From the NCBI RefSeq assembly GCF_005780165.1, contig NZ_VAUV01000014.1, positions 62,001 to 126,000 on the forward strand: a DNA stretch of 64,000 nt, in the 5' to 3' direction. The position numbers and the translations under genes are program-made. The notes below the pieces were generated by a model that saw only the letters and a program-made list of their open reading frames with translations, made no database searches and had not been told where the DNA came from. The number at the start of each line of letters is the position of its first letter. Positions within the stretch are counted from its first letter, which is position 1. This document shows positions 35,733 through 43,382 of the stretch, piece after piece. The DNA is from Phragmitibacter flavus. GTDB lineage: Bacteria; Verrucomicrobiota; Verrucomicrobiia; Verrucomicrobiales; Verrucomicrobiaceae.

Positions 35733-35755
35733 TACCGGATTTTTTTGATTGTGGA

Positions 35756-36511
35756 TCAGGCCAGGCCGCCGTTGACGTTGAGGAGCTCGCCGGTGATCCA
35801 GCCGGCGTCGTCGGAGGCGATGAAGGTGACGACTTTGGCGATGTCATCGGGCTGGCCGATGCGGCCGAGCAGGGTGGTGGCGACGACGTTCTTTTCCATG
35901 TCCGATCCGATAACGCCGGCGGTGTGGGTGCCTTCGGTTTCAACCATGCCGGGGTTGACGGAATTGACGCGAATCTTCCGGGCTCCGAGTTCTTTGGAGA
36001 GGACGGAGGTGATCACGTCCACGGCGGCTTTGGTGCCGGTGTAAACGGCGGTGGTGGCAAATTTGACGCTGGTGATGGTGGAGCCGATGTTGATGACGCT
36101 GCCGCCGGTTTCAGGGAAGTGTTTCACGGCTTCCTGAGTGGTGAGCAGCAGGCCGAGCACGTTGACGTCGAACTGGCGATGGAAGTGTTCGGGGGTGATG
36201 TCTTCCAAGGGGCCGAACTCGTAGACGCCGGCGTTGTTGACGAGAATGTCGATTTTACCGAAGGCGGCGACGGTTTCCGCGACGAGGCGGGTGATGTCTT
36301 CGGGTTTGGCGAGGTCGCCCTGGACGGCGACGGCTTTGCCTCCGGCGGCGGTGATTTCGGCGACGACTTGATCGGCCCCGGTTTTGCTGGAGGCGTAGTT
36401 GACGGCGACGGATGCTCCAGCGGCGGCGAGGTGCTTGGCGATGGCGGCTCCAATGCCTTTGGAGGCTCCGGTGACGAGGGCGACTTTGTTGATGAGGTTA
36501 TCGGTTTTCAT
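35756..36511 (-). CDS. Short-chain dehydrogenase/reductase (SDR), NAD(P)-dependent
   Basis: A 251-residue classical SDR. The cofactor site is VTGASKGIGAAIAKHLA at residues 13-29, LVNNAGVYEFG near 88, the catalytic Ser in INIGST, and the Tyr and Lys in VYTGTKAAVD (YxxxK) near 156-160, then SVNPGMVETE. The enzyme is complete. It resembles 3-oxoacyl reductase or glucose dehydrogenase-like members; the substrate is unknown. The gene lies between a TetR repressor gene and the RND operon, all leftward, and a copy of the TetR dyad lies 28 bases upstream of its start, so it should be repressed by TetR. Confidence 0.9.
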   Translation of the reverse strand: MKTDNLINKVALVTGASKGIGAAIAKHLAAAGASVAVNYASSKTGADQVVAEITAAGGKAVAVQGDLAKPEDITRLVAETVAAFGKIDILVNNAGVYEFGPLEDITPEHFHRQFDVNVLGLLLTTQEAVKHFPETGGSVINIGSTITSVKFATTAVYTGTKAAVDVITSVLSKELGARKIRVNSVNPGMVETEGTHTAGVIGSDMEKNVVATTLLGRIGQPDDIAKVVTFIASDDAGWITGELLNVNGGLA

Positions 36512-36538
36512 GGTGTTAGTTTGGATGAGTTACGGGTG

Positions 36539-36560
36539 TAGTTGACTGTATAGTAAACAA
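36539..36560. promoter_or_regulatory. Probable TetR operator before the dehydrogenase
   Basis: TAGTTGAC-N6-GTAAACAA matches the perfect dyad near the TetR start at six to seven of eight positions per half-site and has the same six-base spacer. It overlaps the likely promoter of the dehydrogenase gene. Confidence 0.65.
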
Positions 36561-36589
36561 AAAGCTGCGAAAAAAAGGCGGGAGCCTGC

Positions 36590-37204
36590 CTAATGAGTGG
36601 ACTCAAGGCGCTTGGCACCGAGCATGTCCATGGCGGTGTCGGGAAGGGTGCGGAGGAAGTCGAGGTCGTTGTGGATGCGCGCTTGAGTAAGGCTGCCTTC
36701 GATGAAAGCGAAGAGGGATTTTGCCTTGAGCGCGGCGTCGCCGGGAGGGAGGGTGCCTTCGGCTTGGGCGTCACGGATGGCGGACTCGTAATACCGGACC
36801 TGGCGCTGGAGGAGTTCCTTCACCTTGGTGGCAATGGCTTCATCCTGGGTGCTGACTTCGGAACCGAGGGAGAAACAGGGGCAGCCGAGTATTTGACCGT
36901 GTTCTTTCTGGATCTCCACCTGGGAATCGTAGACGGATTGAAGGGCGGCGCGGATGCGCTCAAGGGGAGGGTTGGAGGCAGAGAACAGATTGTCCAACTT
37001 GGTTTTGCCGCTTTGCTGCCAGTCTTCCTCAAGGGCGGCCACGGCGAGGGTGGACTTCGAGTCGAAGAAATAATAGAAGCTGCCTTTTTTGACGCCGGCC
37101 TTTTCGCAGATGTTGTCGATGGTGACGACGCCGTAGCTGCGTTCCCAGATAAGATCCAGCGCCGCCTTTAAAAGGCGTTCTTTTGCGTCGCTGGTGCGTC
37201 CCAT
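36590..37204 (-). CDS. TetR-family transcriptional repressor
   Basis: A 204-residue regulator. The N-terminal helix-turn-helix (VVTIDNICEKAGVKKGSFYYFFDSK, about residues 25-50) is classic TetR. The ligand domain includes GCPCFSLGSEVS near 107, typical of the subgroup with a TetR_C_33/AefR-like C-terminus that responds to small molecules or thiol-reactive compounds; the CPC motif might sense redox state, which is inference. It is divergent from trpD and encoded just before the dehydrogenase-RND genes. Perfect dyads near its own start and near the dehydrogenase start point to autoregulation and control of the operon. Confidence 0.9.
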   Translation of the reverse strand: MGRTSDAKERLLKAALDLIWERSYGVVTIDNICEKAGVKKGSFYYFFDSKSTLAVAALEEDWQQSGKTKLDNLFSASNPPLERIRAALQSVYDSQVEIQKEHGQILGCPCFSLGSEVSTQDEAIATKVKELLQRQVRYYESAIRDAQAEGTLPPGDAALKAKSLFAFIEGSLTQARIHNDLDFLRTLPDTAMDMLGAKRLESTH

Positions 37205-37215
37205 GAATGGACTTA

Positions 37216-37237
37216 TAGTTTACTAGTTGGTAAACTA
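37216..37237. promoter_or_regulatory. Perfect dyad operator at the tetR start
   Basis: TAGTTTAC-N6-GTAAACTA is an exact inverted repeat 12 bases before the TetR start codon. A near copy lies before the dehydrogenase gene. Position and symmetry fit the TetR autoregulatory operator, which could also affect the divergent trpD promoter. Confidence 0.75.
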
Positions 37238-37327
37238 CAAGCGGAAATTACAATTTTCTTGAGGTCGTGATTTCGAGCAACGAAACCGGAAGTTGCGTGC
37301 GTCGATGGATTCCTTCAAGGTGGTGAT

Positions 37328-38365
37328 ATGCAGAATTTTGTGGAACAACTTCGGAATGGGCAGGACTTGGATGCCGGGCAGGTGCATGAGGCGACGGGAT
37401 TTTTGCTGGACCCCGAGGCAGCGTCGGAGGACAAGGCCGCGTTTTTGAAGGCGCTGGCGGTGAAGGGGGAGACGGCGGGGGAGATCTCGGCTTTTGTTAA
37501 GGAATTTTTGCAGCATGCGGTGGTGCCGGGGATTGATCCGAAGTCATTGGACGGTCCGATGCTGGATGTGGTGGGCACGGGTGGGGACAAGCTGAATCTG
37601 TTTAATGTGTCGAGCACGGCGATGTTCATCCTGGCGGCGGGCGGGGTGTGTATTGTGAAGCATGGGAATCGCGGCATCACCAGCAAGAGCGGGGGCGCGG
37701 ATGTGCTGGAGGCGTTGGGGGTGAAGATTGATCTGCCTCCGGCGGAACTGGCGCGGTGCGTGCGCGAGGTGGGACTGGGTTTTGTGTTTGCGCCGTCGTA
37801 TCATCCGGCATTCAAGAGTGTGGTGGCGGCGAGAAAGATTTTGGCGGGGGAAGGGCAGCGCAGCATTTTTAATTTGCTGGGTCCGTTGTTGAATCCGGCG
37901 CGTCCGCCGTATCAGCTCTTGGGGGTTTTTGATGAGCGCTTGGTGCCGATGTTTGCGGAGATCTTGAAGGATTTGGGAAGGGAGTCGGCCTGGGTGGTGC
38001 ATGGCACGACGGCGGATGGTCGGGGCATGGATGAACTTAGCACGCTGGGAAAAAACAAGGTGGCGAAGTATTCAGCGGCGGGGATCGAGTTGACGGAACT
38101 GGACCCGCTGGCGGAAGGATTTGCTGAGGCGAAGATCGAGGATCTGGTGGGTGGCGGCGCGGTGGAGAATGCGACGATTCTTGAGGATATTCTGGCGGGT
38201 CGTTTACGCGGTCCGAAGCGCGAGATCGCGGTGCTCAACGCGGCGGCGGGTTTTGTGATTGTGGGCAAGGCAACGACGTTGCAGGAGGGCAAGGCACTGG
38301 CGGAAGAACTGATCGGGCGCGGGGCGGCGCATGCAAAATTGCAGGCGGTGCAGCAGTGGATTTGA
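37328..38365 (+). CDS. trpD: Anthranilate phosphoribosyltransferase
   Basis: A 345-residue enzyme of tryptophan synthesis that joins anthranilate and PRPP. Diagnostic elements: the PRPP/Mg site DVVGTGGDKLNLFNVSSTAM near residues 78-97, VKHGNRGITSKSGGADVLEALG near 108-129, ARKILAGEGQRSIFNLLGPLLNPA near 158-181, and VVHGTTADGRGMDELS. The start is preceded by AAGGTGG. The gene stands apart from other trp genes; its operon mates are not in the window. It diverges from tetR and could be influenced by the operator there. Confidence 0.94.
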   Translation: MQNFVEQLRNGQDLDAGQVHEATGFLLDPEAASEDKAAFLKALAVKGETAGEISAFVKEFLQHAVVPGIDPKSLDGPMLDVVGTGGDKLNLFNVSSTAMFILAAGGVCIVKHGNRGITSKSGGADVLEALGVKIDLPPAELARCVREVGLGFVFAPSYHPAFKSVVAARKILAGEGQRSIFNLLGPLLNPARPPYQLLGVFDERLVPMFAEILKDLGRESAWVVHGTTADGRGMDELSTLGKNKVAKYSAAGIELTELDPLAEGFAEAKIEDLVGGGAVENATILEDILAGRLRGPKREIAVLNAAAGFVIVGKATTLQEGKALAEELIGRGAAHAKLQAVQQWI

Positions 38366-38393
38366 TAAGGGGTGTGCGAACGCGATGGCTGGA

Positions 38394-40109
38394 TCAAACC
38401 CGTAGCCGATGAAAGGCGCGGGTGATCCAGGATCGACCGTTCCAATTGGAAACGGCGGCCTGGATTTTCGCCAAGGATTTTTCGGATTTTTGGAGATTCT
38501 TGACGCTGTCCTTTAGCTGGGTTTGGAGCTTCTTGATGTCCTGTTCTCTGGATGCCAGTTGGCTGCGCAGTTGAAAAAATTCATCGCGGAGCTCGGCGAT
38601 GGAGGATGAGATCAGGGCGGCGGCGGCGAGTTGGGGTTCGTTGAGGGCGACCCGAGCTGCTCCATTCAAAAGATGTGACCTGGCGTAGGCGTGATTGATG
38701 GCATTGCTGGTCTGTGTTTGATCGGCTGCTTGAGGACGCAAATGGTAGTAGGCGAGCGATTGAGGGACGACGAGGAAGTCGGCGCGCAAGAGGCAGCGGC
38801 GGCTGAAATCCCAGTCCTCGGCGACATCAAGGGATTCATCGTAGCCGTCCAACTCCTGCCATAGCGATTTTTCGTAGAGGAAGGAATGGATGGCCAGCCT
38901 GTTGTTCCCAAGGTGCTCGCTGAGCAGGAGACGGGTGAACCCGGGGGTGGCGAGGACTCGATGGGTCTCAACAATTTCGCCATCGGGCAGGATGTTTTCG
39001 TAGATGTAGGTGTGCTGACAGGCGGAACCGCGTGGTGACGGCTGGAGCTTGGCAAGCAGGCCGCAAGCAAGTTTTTCCAGGCATTCAGAATGCCAGGTGT
39101 CGTCGTCGTCCAGAACGATGAGCCACTGTCCCTTGGCGGTGCTGGCTCCTGCATTCAGCATGGCACCTAGCTTGGCGGTGGGCTGTGCTTCGAGTATTTG
39201 AAGGGGCAGATGTCGGCTGGGGTTACCTTCTTCAACGATGACGGGCGCATATTGAAGGGCTTCCCCATGGGCGACCACGATGAGTTCGATGTTCGGGTAA
39301 CTTTGCTGGCGCACCGAGTTGACGGCACGACGCATCATCTGCGGTCGGTTGTGGGAGCGCATGATGACCGAGATCAAGGGCAATTCAAATTCAGCAGAGG
39401 GGTCCCAGGGGACGAACTTTCGTTGTGGATCGGAGGGATGGAGCCAGTGGCCAAGGGCTTGTGGATTGCGACGAAGAAAGAGTTGTCGACCGTGTATCTC
39501 ACGATCAGTAGAATTTTGCCGCAGGTAGGTTTCATCCAGGGCGATGGAGGGGTTGAAGTGAGGGTGTGCGTGGACGAATTGAAGGTCTCTCGCGTCCACG
39601 ACGACGCCATCCCGGTAGGCGCGCAGGCTGAACTCGTCATCGGAATAGATGCCCTGATAACCTTCATGCAGAATGGCTCCTTGCTGAAGGTAGCGGGCGC
39701 GGGTGCAGATGCCCAAACAGAGGATGTCGTCACGCCGATGTCCGTCGCTGACCCGCAGCACTTTTGGTTGAGACAGATCACCAAGCCGCTTGATGATTTC
39801 CTGGTCCCATCCGGGTCGAGCTTGCCAGTCATCCGACAGCAGGATGAGGATCGAGCCCCGGGATTTGGCGGCGGCGAGATTCCAGGCAGCCACACAACCG
39901 GCATTGGTTTGATTTACGACGCAGTGGTAGAAATTAGAAAGCTGTTCAGTTGATGAAACGTCATCAGCATCAAGTGCAAAGAGGTGCTCCACCTGTTCGG
40001 GCGATTTAGCTGCTTCAAGCCAGGATTTCCGGGTGGCGGCGGCAAGTTCAGGCCGACCTCGCGTGGCATGCAGAAGTGAGATGGTCGGAGTCGATGAGGT
40101 GGAAAGCAT
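38394..40109 (-). CDS. Tandem glycosyltransferase (GT2) protein with C-terminal coiled coil
   Basis: A 571-residue protein with two GT-A-like modules. The first (about 8-210) begins ISLLHATRGRPELAAATRKSW and has LILLSDDWQARPGWD, with a DD in place of DxD. The second (about 245-460) begins ISVIMRSHNRPQMMRRAVNSV and has IVLDDDDTWHSECLEKL and an acceptor-site-like GYDESLDVAEDWDFSRR. The C-terminus (about 500-550) is a coiled coil. No membrane segment or signal peptide. It probably adds sugars to a surface polysaccharide or to protein; donor and acceptor are unknown. It diverges from a smaller glycosyltransferase gene. Confidence 0.85.
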   Translation of the reverse strand: MLSTSSTPTISLLHATRGRPELAAATRKSWLEAAKSPEQVEHLFALDADDVSSTEQLSNFYHCVVNQTNAGCVAAWNLAAAKSRGSILILLSDDWQARPGWDQEIIKRLGDLSQPKVLRVSDGHRRDDILCLGICTRARYLQQGAILHEGYQGIYSDDEFSLRAYRDGVVVDARDLQFVHAHPHFNPSIALDETYLRQNSTDREIHGRQLFLRRNPQALGHWLHPSDPQRKFVPWDPSAEFELPLISVIMRSHNRPQMMRRAVNSVRQQSYPNIELIVVAHGEALQYAPVIVEEGNPSRHLPLQILEAQPTAKLGAMLNAGASTAKGQWLIVLDDDDTWHSECLEKLACGLLAKLQPSPRGSACQHTYIYENILPDGEIVETHRVLATPGFTRLLLSEHLGNNRLAIHSFLYEKSLWQELDGYDESLDVAEDWDFSRRCLLRADFLVVPQSLAYYHLRPQAADQTQTSNAINHAYARSHLLNGAARVALNEPQLAAAALISSSIAELRDEFFQLRSQLASREQDIKKLQTQLKDSVKNLQKSEKSLAKIQAAVSNWNGRSWITRAFHRLRV

Positions 40110-40284
40110 TAAATGGAAAATAGAGAACGGAGGGTTCTAGCGGGTGACAAGCTAATGCATGAGTGCCCAAAGATTCAAGCACAGTTAAAATTACCAGGTC
40201 AGAAGGGCTATCTTGCCGTTGCCTTGGCAAGAAACGCTTTTGTTTGAAAAGTTCACGGGTTTGGTCGAAAGACGCGGCCGCACC

Positions 40285-40827
40285 ATGCTTTCAATTCTCA
40301 TTGCCACCTTGCCACAACGCGAGTCATTGTTCCTTCGATTGATCGAGGACTTAAGAAGACAAAGTGATCATCGTCCTGTGGAGGTGTTGGTGGAGGACAG
40401 TGTGGAACTCAGCATCGGTGAGAAGCGCAATCAATTGATGGGAGCAGCAAGTGGAGACTATCTTTGTTTCATTGATGATGACGACCGGATCTGTGAAAAC
40501 TATATCGATTTGTTGCTTGAGGCTATGGAGGCGGAACCGGACTGCTGCTCGTTGAATGGCATCATTACTTTTGACGGAGAGGATCCGAAGCTATTTAAGC
40601 ACTCGATCGACTATCTTGGGATTTACGAGGAAGAGGGTGTTTATTATCGTCCGCCCAACCATCTCAATTGCATTCGCACGGAGATCGCAAGAAGGTTTAA
40701 GTTCCCCGGTTTGAATTTTGGTGAGGATGCAGATTTCTGCATGCAAATGCTAAACGCTGGCGCTTTGCAGGTGGAATACAAAATTGAGCCGGTTCTCTAC
40801 TATTATGACTATGTGTCGAGTAAGTAA
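40285..40827 (+). CDS. Small GT2-family glycosyltransferase
   Basis: A 180-residue single-domain glycosyltransferase. It starts MLSILIATLPQRESLFLRLI, has EKRNQLMGAASGDYLCFIDDDDRICENYIDLL (nucleotide-sugar DxD-type site split as DDDD) and ends with NFGEDADFCMQMLNAG. It is short for a GT2 enzyme (usually over 230 residues), so it may be minimal or truncated, though both ends look natural. A longer in-frame upstream extension lacks the family's start, so the ATG before MLSILIATLP was chosen. It diverges from the tandem glycosyltransferase. Confidence 0.75.
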   Translation: MLSILIATLPQRESLFLRLIEDLRRQSDHRPVEVLVEDSVELSIGEKRNQLMGAASGDYLCFIDDDDRICENYIDLLLEAMEAEPDCCSLNGIITFDGEDPKLFKHSIDYLGIYEEEGVYYRPPNHLNCIRTEIARRFKFPGLNFGEDADFCMQMLNAGALQVEYKIEPVLYYYDYVSSK

Positions 40828-40841
40828 GGCCGCTGCAGGAG

Positions 40842-42176
40842 TTATCCCAGGCCCTCAACTTTCCAGCCTTCACGGTAGGGACGGATGAGGTTGGCGTTGA
40901 TGGTGTCGTGATTGGTCTGTTGAGTTTTGGCGTCCCAGGTGACCCACTCATTTGGGGCATGTTCGGCGAGGGTGCCGACGAGGACAACTTCGGTAAGGTT
41001 GGCGGCGTGTTTGAAGTGGGAGGTGGCAGGACGGTTGTTGATGATGGCGTCGACCCAGTCGTGATAGTGGTCCTGTTTGGGGAAGTTGCGCGGATACTTC
41101 TCGTTGGGGAAGTTCTCTTCGGGAAGGACGAAGGGACGCTGGTTGTAGGGTTTGAAGATGCTGCCTTTGTCGCCGATCCACAGTCCGCCTTGAAGCGGGA
41201 ATTTGGTGAGGGCTTTGGGCATGGGGATTTTGCTGGCGTCGGGATGATGTTCGCCGTCGAGCCAGGTGAGCTTGAGGGTGTCGCCAGCGGTAAAGGAGGT
41301 TCCGGCGAATTCGAATTCGACTTCGCGGGCTTTGGACCAGAGGCCGGTGCCGGTTTCGCCGGTGTGGGTTTGTTTGACTCGGAGGGCGGGGGAGAGCTGG
41401 AGGGCATCGACGGTGGCGTCGAAGTGATGGCACCCCATGTCGCCGAGTTCGCCGACGCCGTAGTCGCGCCAGGCACGCCAGTGTTGGGGGTGATAAGCTC
41501 CGTTGAGAAAAGGGACGGAGTCGCGCACGCCGAGCCACTTGTCCCAATCAAGGGTGTCGGGTGGGGTGTCGCCCTGAGGCGTGAGGGTGGTGTTTGTTGG
41601 CCACCAGCTGAGGGGTTTGTTTTCCCAGAGGATGATTTCTTTGATTTTGCCGATGGCTCCGGTTTGCAGAAGCTGGACCATCATGCGGCTTTCGATGCTG
41701 CTGCGGCCTTGATTGCCCATTTGGGTGATGACCCCGGCTTTTTCGGCCTCGGCAACGATGACGCGACACTCATGGACGGTGGGGGCCATGGGTTTTTGCA
41801 GGTAGATGTGCTTTTTCGCGCGAATGGCGAGCACGCACGGGGTGGCGTGCATGTGGTCGGGGGTGGCGATGGTAATGGCGTCGAATTTGCTGGAATGATC
41901 GGCAAGGAGTTCGCGCCAGTCGAGGTGCTGCGAGGCGTCGGGATAGGTCGCGGCGGTTTTTTGGAGCAGGTTTTTGTCGACATCACAAAGGGCGACGATC
42001 TTGGCTTTGGGGTGCGAAGCGATGGAACTGATGGTGCCTTTGCCCATGCCGCCGACGCCGATGCAGGCAATGTTGATCTGGGAGTTGGGGGCGGCAACGC
42101 TGGTGATGGCGGGGAATCCGATGCTGGCGGTGGCAGTGCTGGCAGCAGCGTGCTTGAGGAAACGGCGGCGATTCAT
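40842..42176 (-). CDS. Tat-exported Gfo/Idh/MocA family oxidoreductase
   Basis: A 444-residue protein. A twin-arginine signal begins MNRRRFLKHAAAST (RRxFLK), cleaved near ITSVAAPN. The Rossmann fold begins NIACIGVGGMGKGTISS, then a conserved lysine region HIYLQKPMAPTVHE. The C-terminal alpha/beta domain follows to about residue 440. Such NAD(P)-dependent enzymes oxidise sugars or sugar derivatives; Verrucomicrobia and Planctomycetes carry many exported members. No neighbours suggest a specific pathway. It is convergent with the small glycosyltransferase gene and divergent from the sensor kinase. Confidence 0.88.
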   Translation of the reverse strand: MNRRRFLKHAAASTATASIGFPAITSVAAPNSQINIACIGVGGMGKGTISSIASHPKAKIVALCDVDKNLLQKTAATYPDASQHLDWRELLADHSSKFDAITIATPDHMHATPCVLAIRAKKHIYLQKPMAPTVHECRVIVAEAEKAGVITQMGNQGRSSIESRMMVQLLQTGAIGKIKEIILWENKPLSWWPTNTTLTPQGDTPPDTLDWDKWLGVRDSVPFLNGAYHPQHWRAWRDYGVGELGDMGCHHFDATVDALQLSPALRVKQTHTGETGTGLWSKAREVEFEFAGTSFTAGDTLKLTWLDGEHHPDASKIPMPKALTKFPLQGGLWIGDKGSIFKPYNQRPFVLPEENFPNEKYPRNFPKQDHYHDWVDAIINNRPATSHFKHAANLTEVVLVGTLAEHAPNEWVTWDAKTQQTNHDTINANLIRPYREGWKVEGLG

Positions 42177-42279
42177 GGAAAAGCCTTACGAGGTGAAGGA
42201 TGGTGGACTTGCAGCACTTTGGGGTGGAGGATTGGAAGCGTGACGGCTAAAGTGGCGTTTACGACCGATTGATCTTTGA

Positions 42280-43341
42280 ATGAGCCTTGCCAATCCACAT
42301 TTGATTCTCGTGCATGGTGACGGCGTTGCCGCCGATGCGCTTTCGGCGGCGGCCGGGGTGGCGTTTGCGCAGTGGCAGTTCAGTTCGGTGGGGAGTTTGG
42401 AGGAGGCGGTGGGGCAGAGGCCGAGTCCGGCGGAGTTGCTGGTGATGGTGGACCCGGGGGATGAGGAGTGGCGTGCGGCGCGGGAGGTGGCTTTGGCGGA
42501 TGGATTGCCGAGATGGAACGTGGTGGCGCTGAGTCATGGAGCGGGTGTGGCGCTGCATCCAGAGATGATCCCGCAGGCGGAGTGGCATCCGGCGACGCTG
42601 GCAAGGTATCTGCGACATGCGCTGACGGAGTTGGATTTGCGTCGGCGTTGTTTGCGACATGAGGGGGACATGCACACGATCGCGCGCAGAATTCGTCATG
42701 ATTTGAATGCGCCGTTGAATGGCATCCTGAGCATGACGGAGTTGATTCAGGACATTGCTTCGTCGGGTGGCACGGAGGTGGCAGAACTGACGCCGTCGAT
42801 TTTTGAGGCGATCGATCGAATGGTGGCGTTGATTGATCGGGTGAGTGCAGTGGCGAAGGCGAGCAGCATGCCGCATGAACGGGAGTCGGTGCCGATGGAG
42901 GAGCCGTTGTGGGCGGCTTTGCAGAAGATGGAGTTTCAGATGTTGAAGTGTCAGGCGAAGGTGGAGTCGACAGAGGGTTTGCCGGGTGTGCACGGATCGC
43001 GCGACTGGTTGCAAATGATCTGGCAGACGCTGATTTCAAACGCCTTGAAGCACGGTGGCAAGCCGCCGTTGGTGCGTATTGGCTGGGGTGATGGGGGCGA
43101 TGGCTGGAAGTTCTGGGTGGAGGACAATGGCGGCGGGGTGCGAGAAGGGAGTCGCGATGGTTTGTTCAAGCCGTTCCATCTTTTGCATCAGGAAAACCGG
43201 GCCTATGGTTTGGGATTGTCCTTGGTGCAGAGGCTGGTGGATTTGCAGGGCGGGTATTGTGGATTCGAGGAATTGGAATCGGGATCGCGCTTCTTCTTTG
43301 TGTTGCCGAAGGACCTGCTGGCAAACACCAAGACAAATTAG
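42280..43341 (+). CDS. Sensor histidine kinase, soluble
   Basis: A 353-residue kinase. The N-terminal 120 residues (LILVHGDGVAADALSAAAG) look like a pseudo-receiver without the acceptor Asp. The dimerisation domain has phospho-acceptor His140 in RRIRHDLNAPLNG. The HATPase domain holds ISNALKHGG, VEDNGGGV and GLGLSLVQRLV. The gene lies 41 bases before the hybrid kinase, so the two should be in one operon and may share signal input or act in a relay. No transmembrane helix is visible. Confidence 0.83.
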   Translation: MSLANPHLILVHGDGVAADALSAAAGVAFAQWQFSSVGSLEEAVGQRPSPAELLVMVDPGDEEWRAAREVALADGLPRWNVVALSHGAGVALHPEMIPQAEWHPATLARYLRHALTELDLRRRCLRHEGDMHTIARRIRHDLNAPLNGILSMTELIQDIASSGGTEVAELTPSIFEAIDRMVALIDRVSAVAKASSMPHERESVPMEEPLWAALQKMEFQMLKCQAKVESTEGLPGVHGSRDWLQMIWQTLISNALKHGGKPPLVRIGWGDGGDGWKFWVEDNGGGVREGSRDGLFKPFHLLHQENRAYGLGLSLVQRLVDLQGGYCGFEELESGSRFFFVLPKDLLANTKTN

Positions 43342-43382
43342 GTTGGCTTTTTTTGTGGTTTTGTTGATGGTTGCTGACTTCG

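Noticed and set aside
34150-35748. 532-codon plus-strand frame opposite the adaptor
   Set aside because: Low-complexity Gly/Asp/Val product caused by skewed codons of the real adaptor on the other strand.
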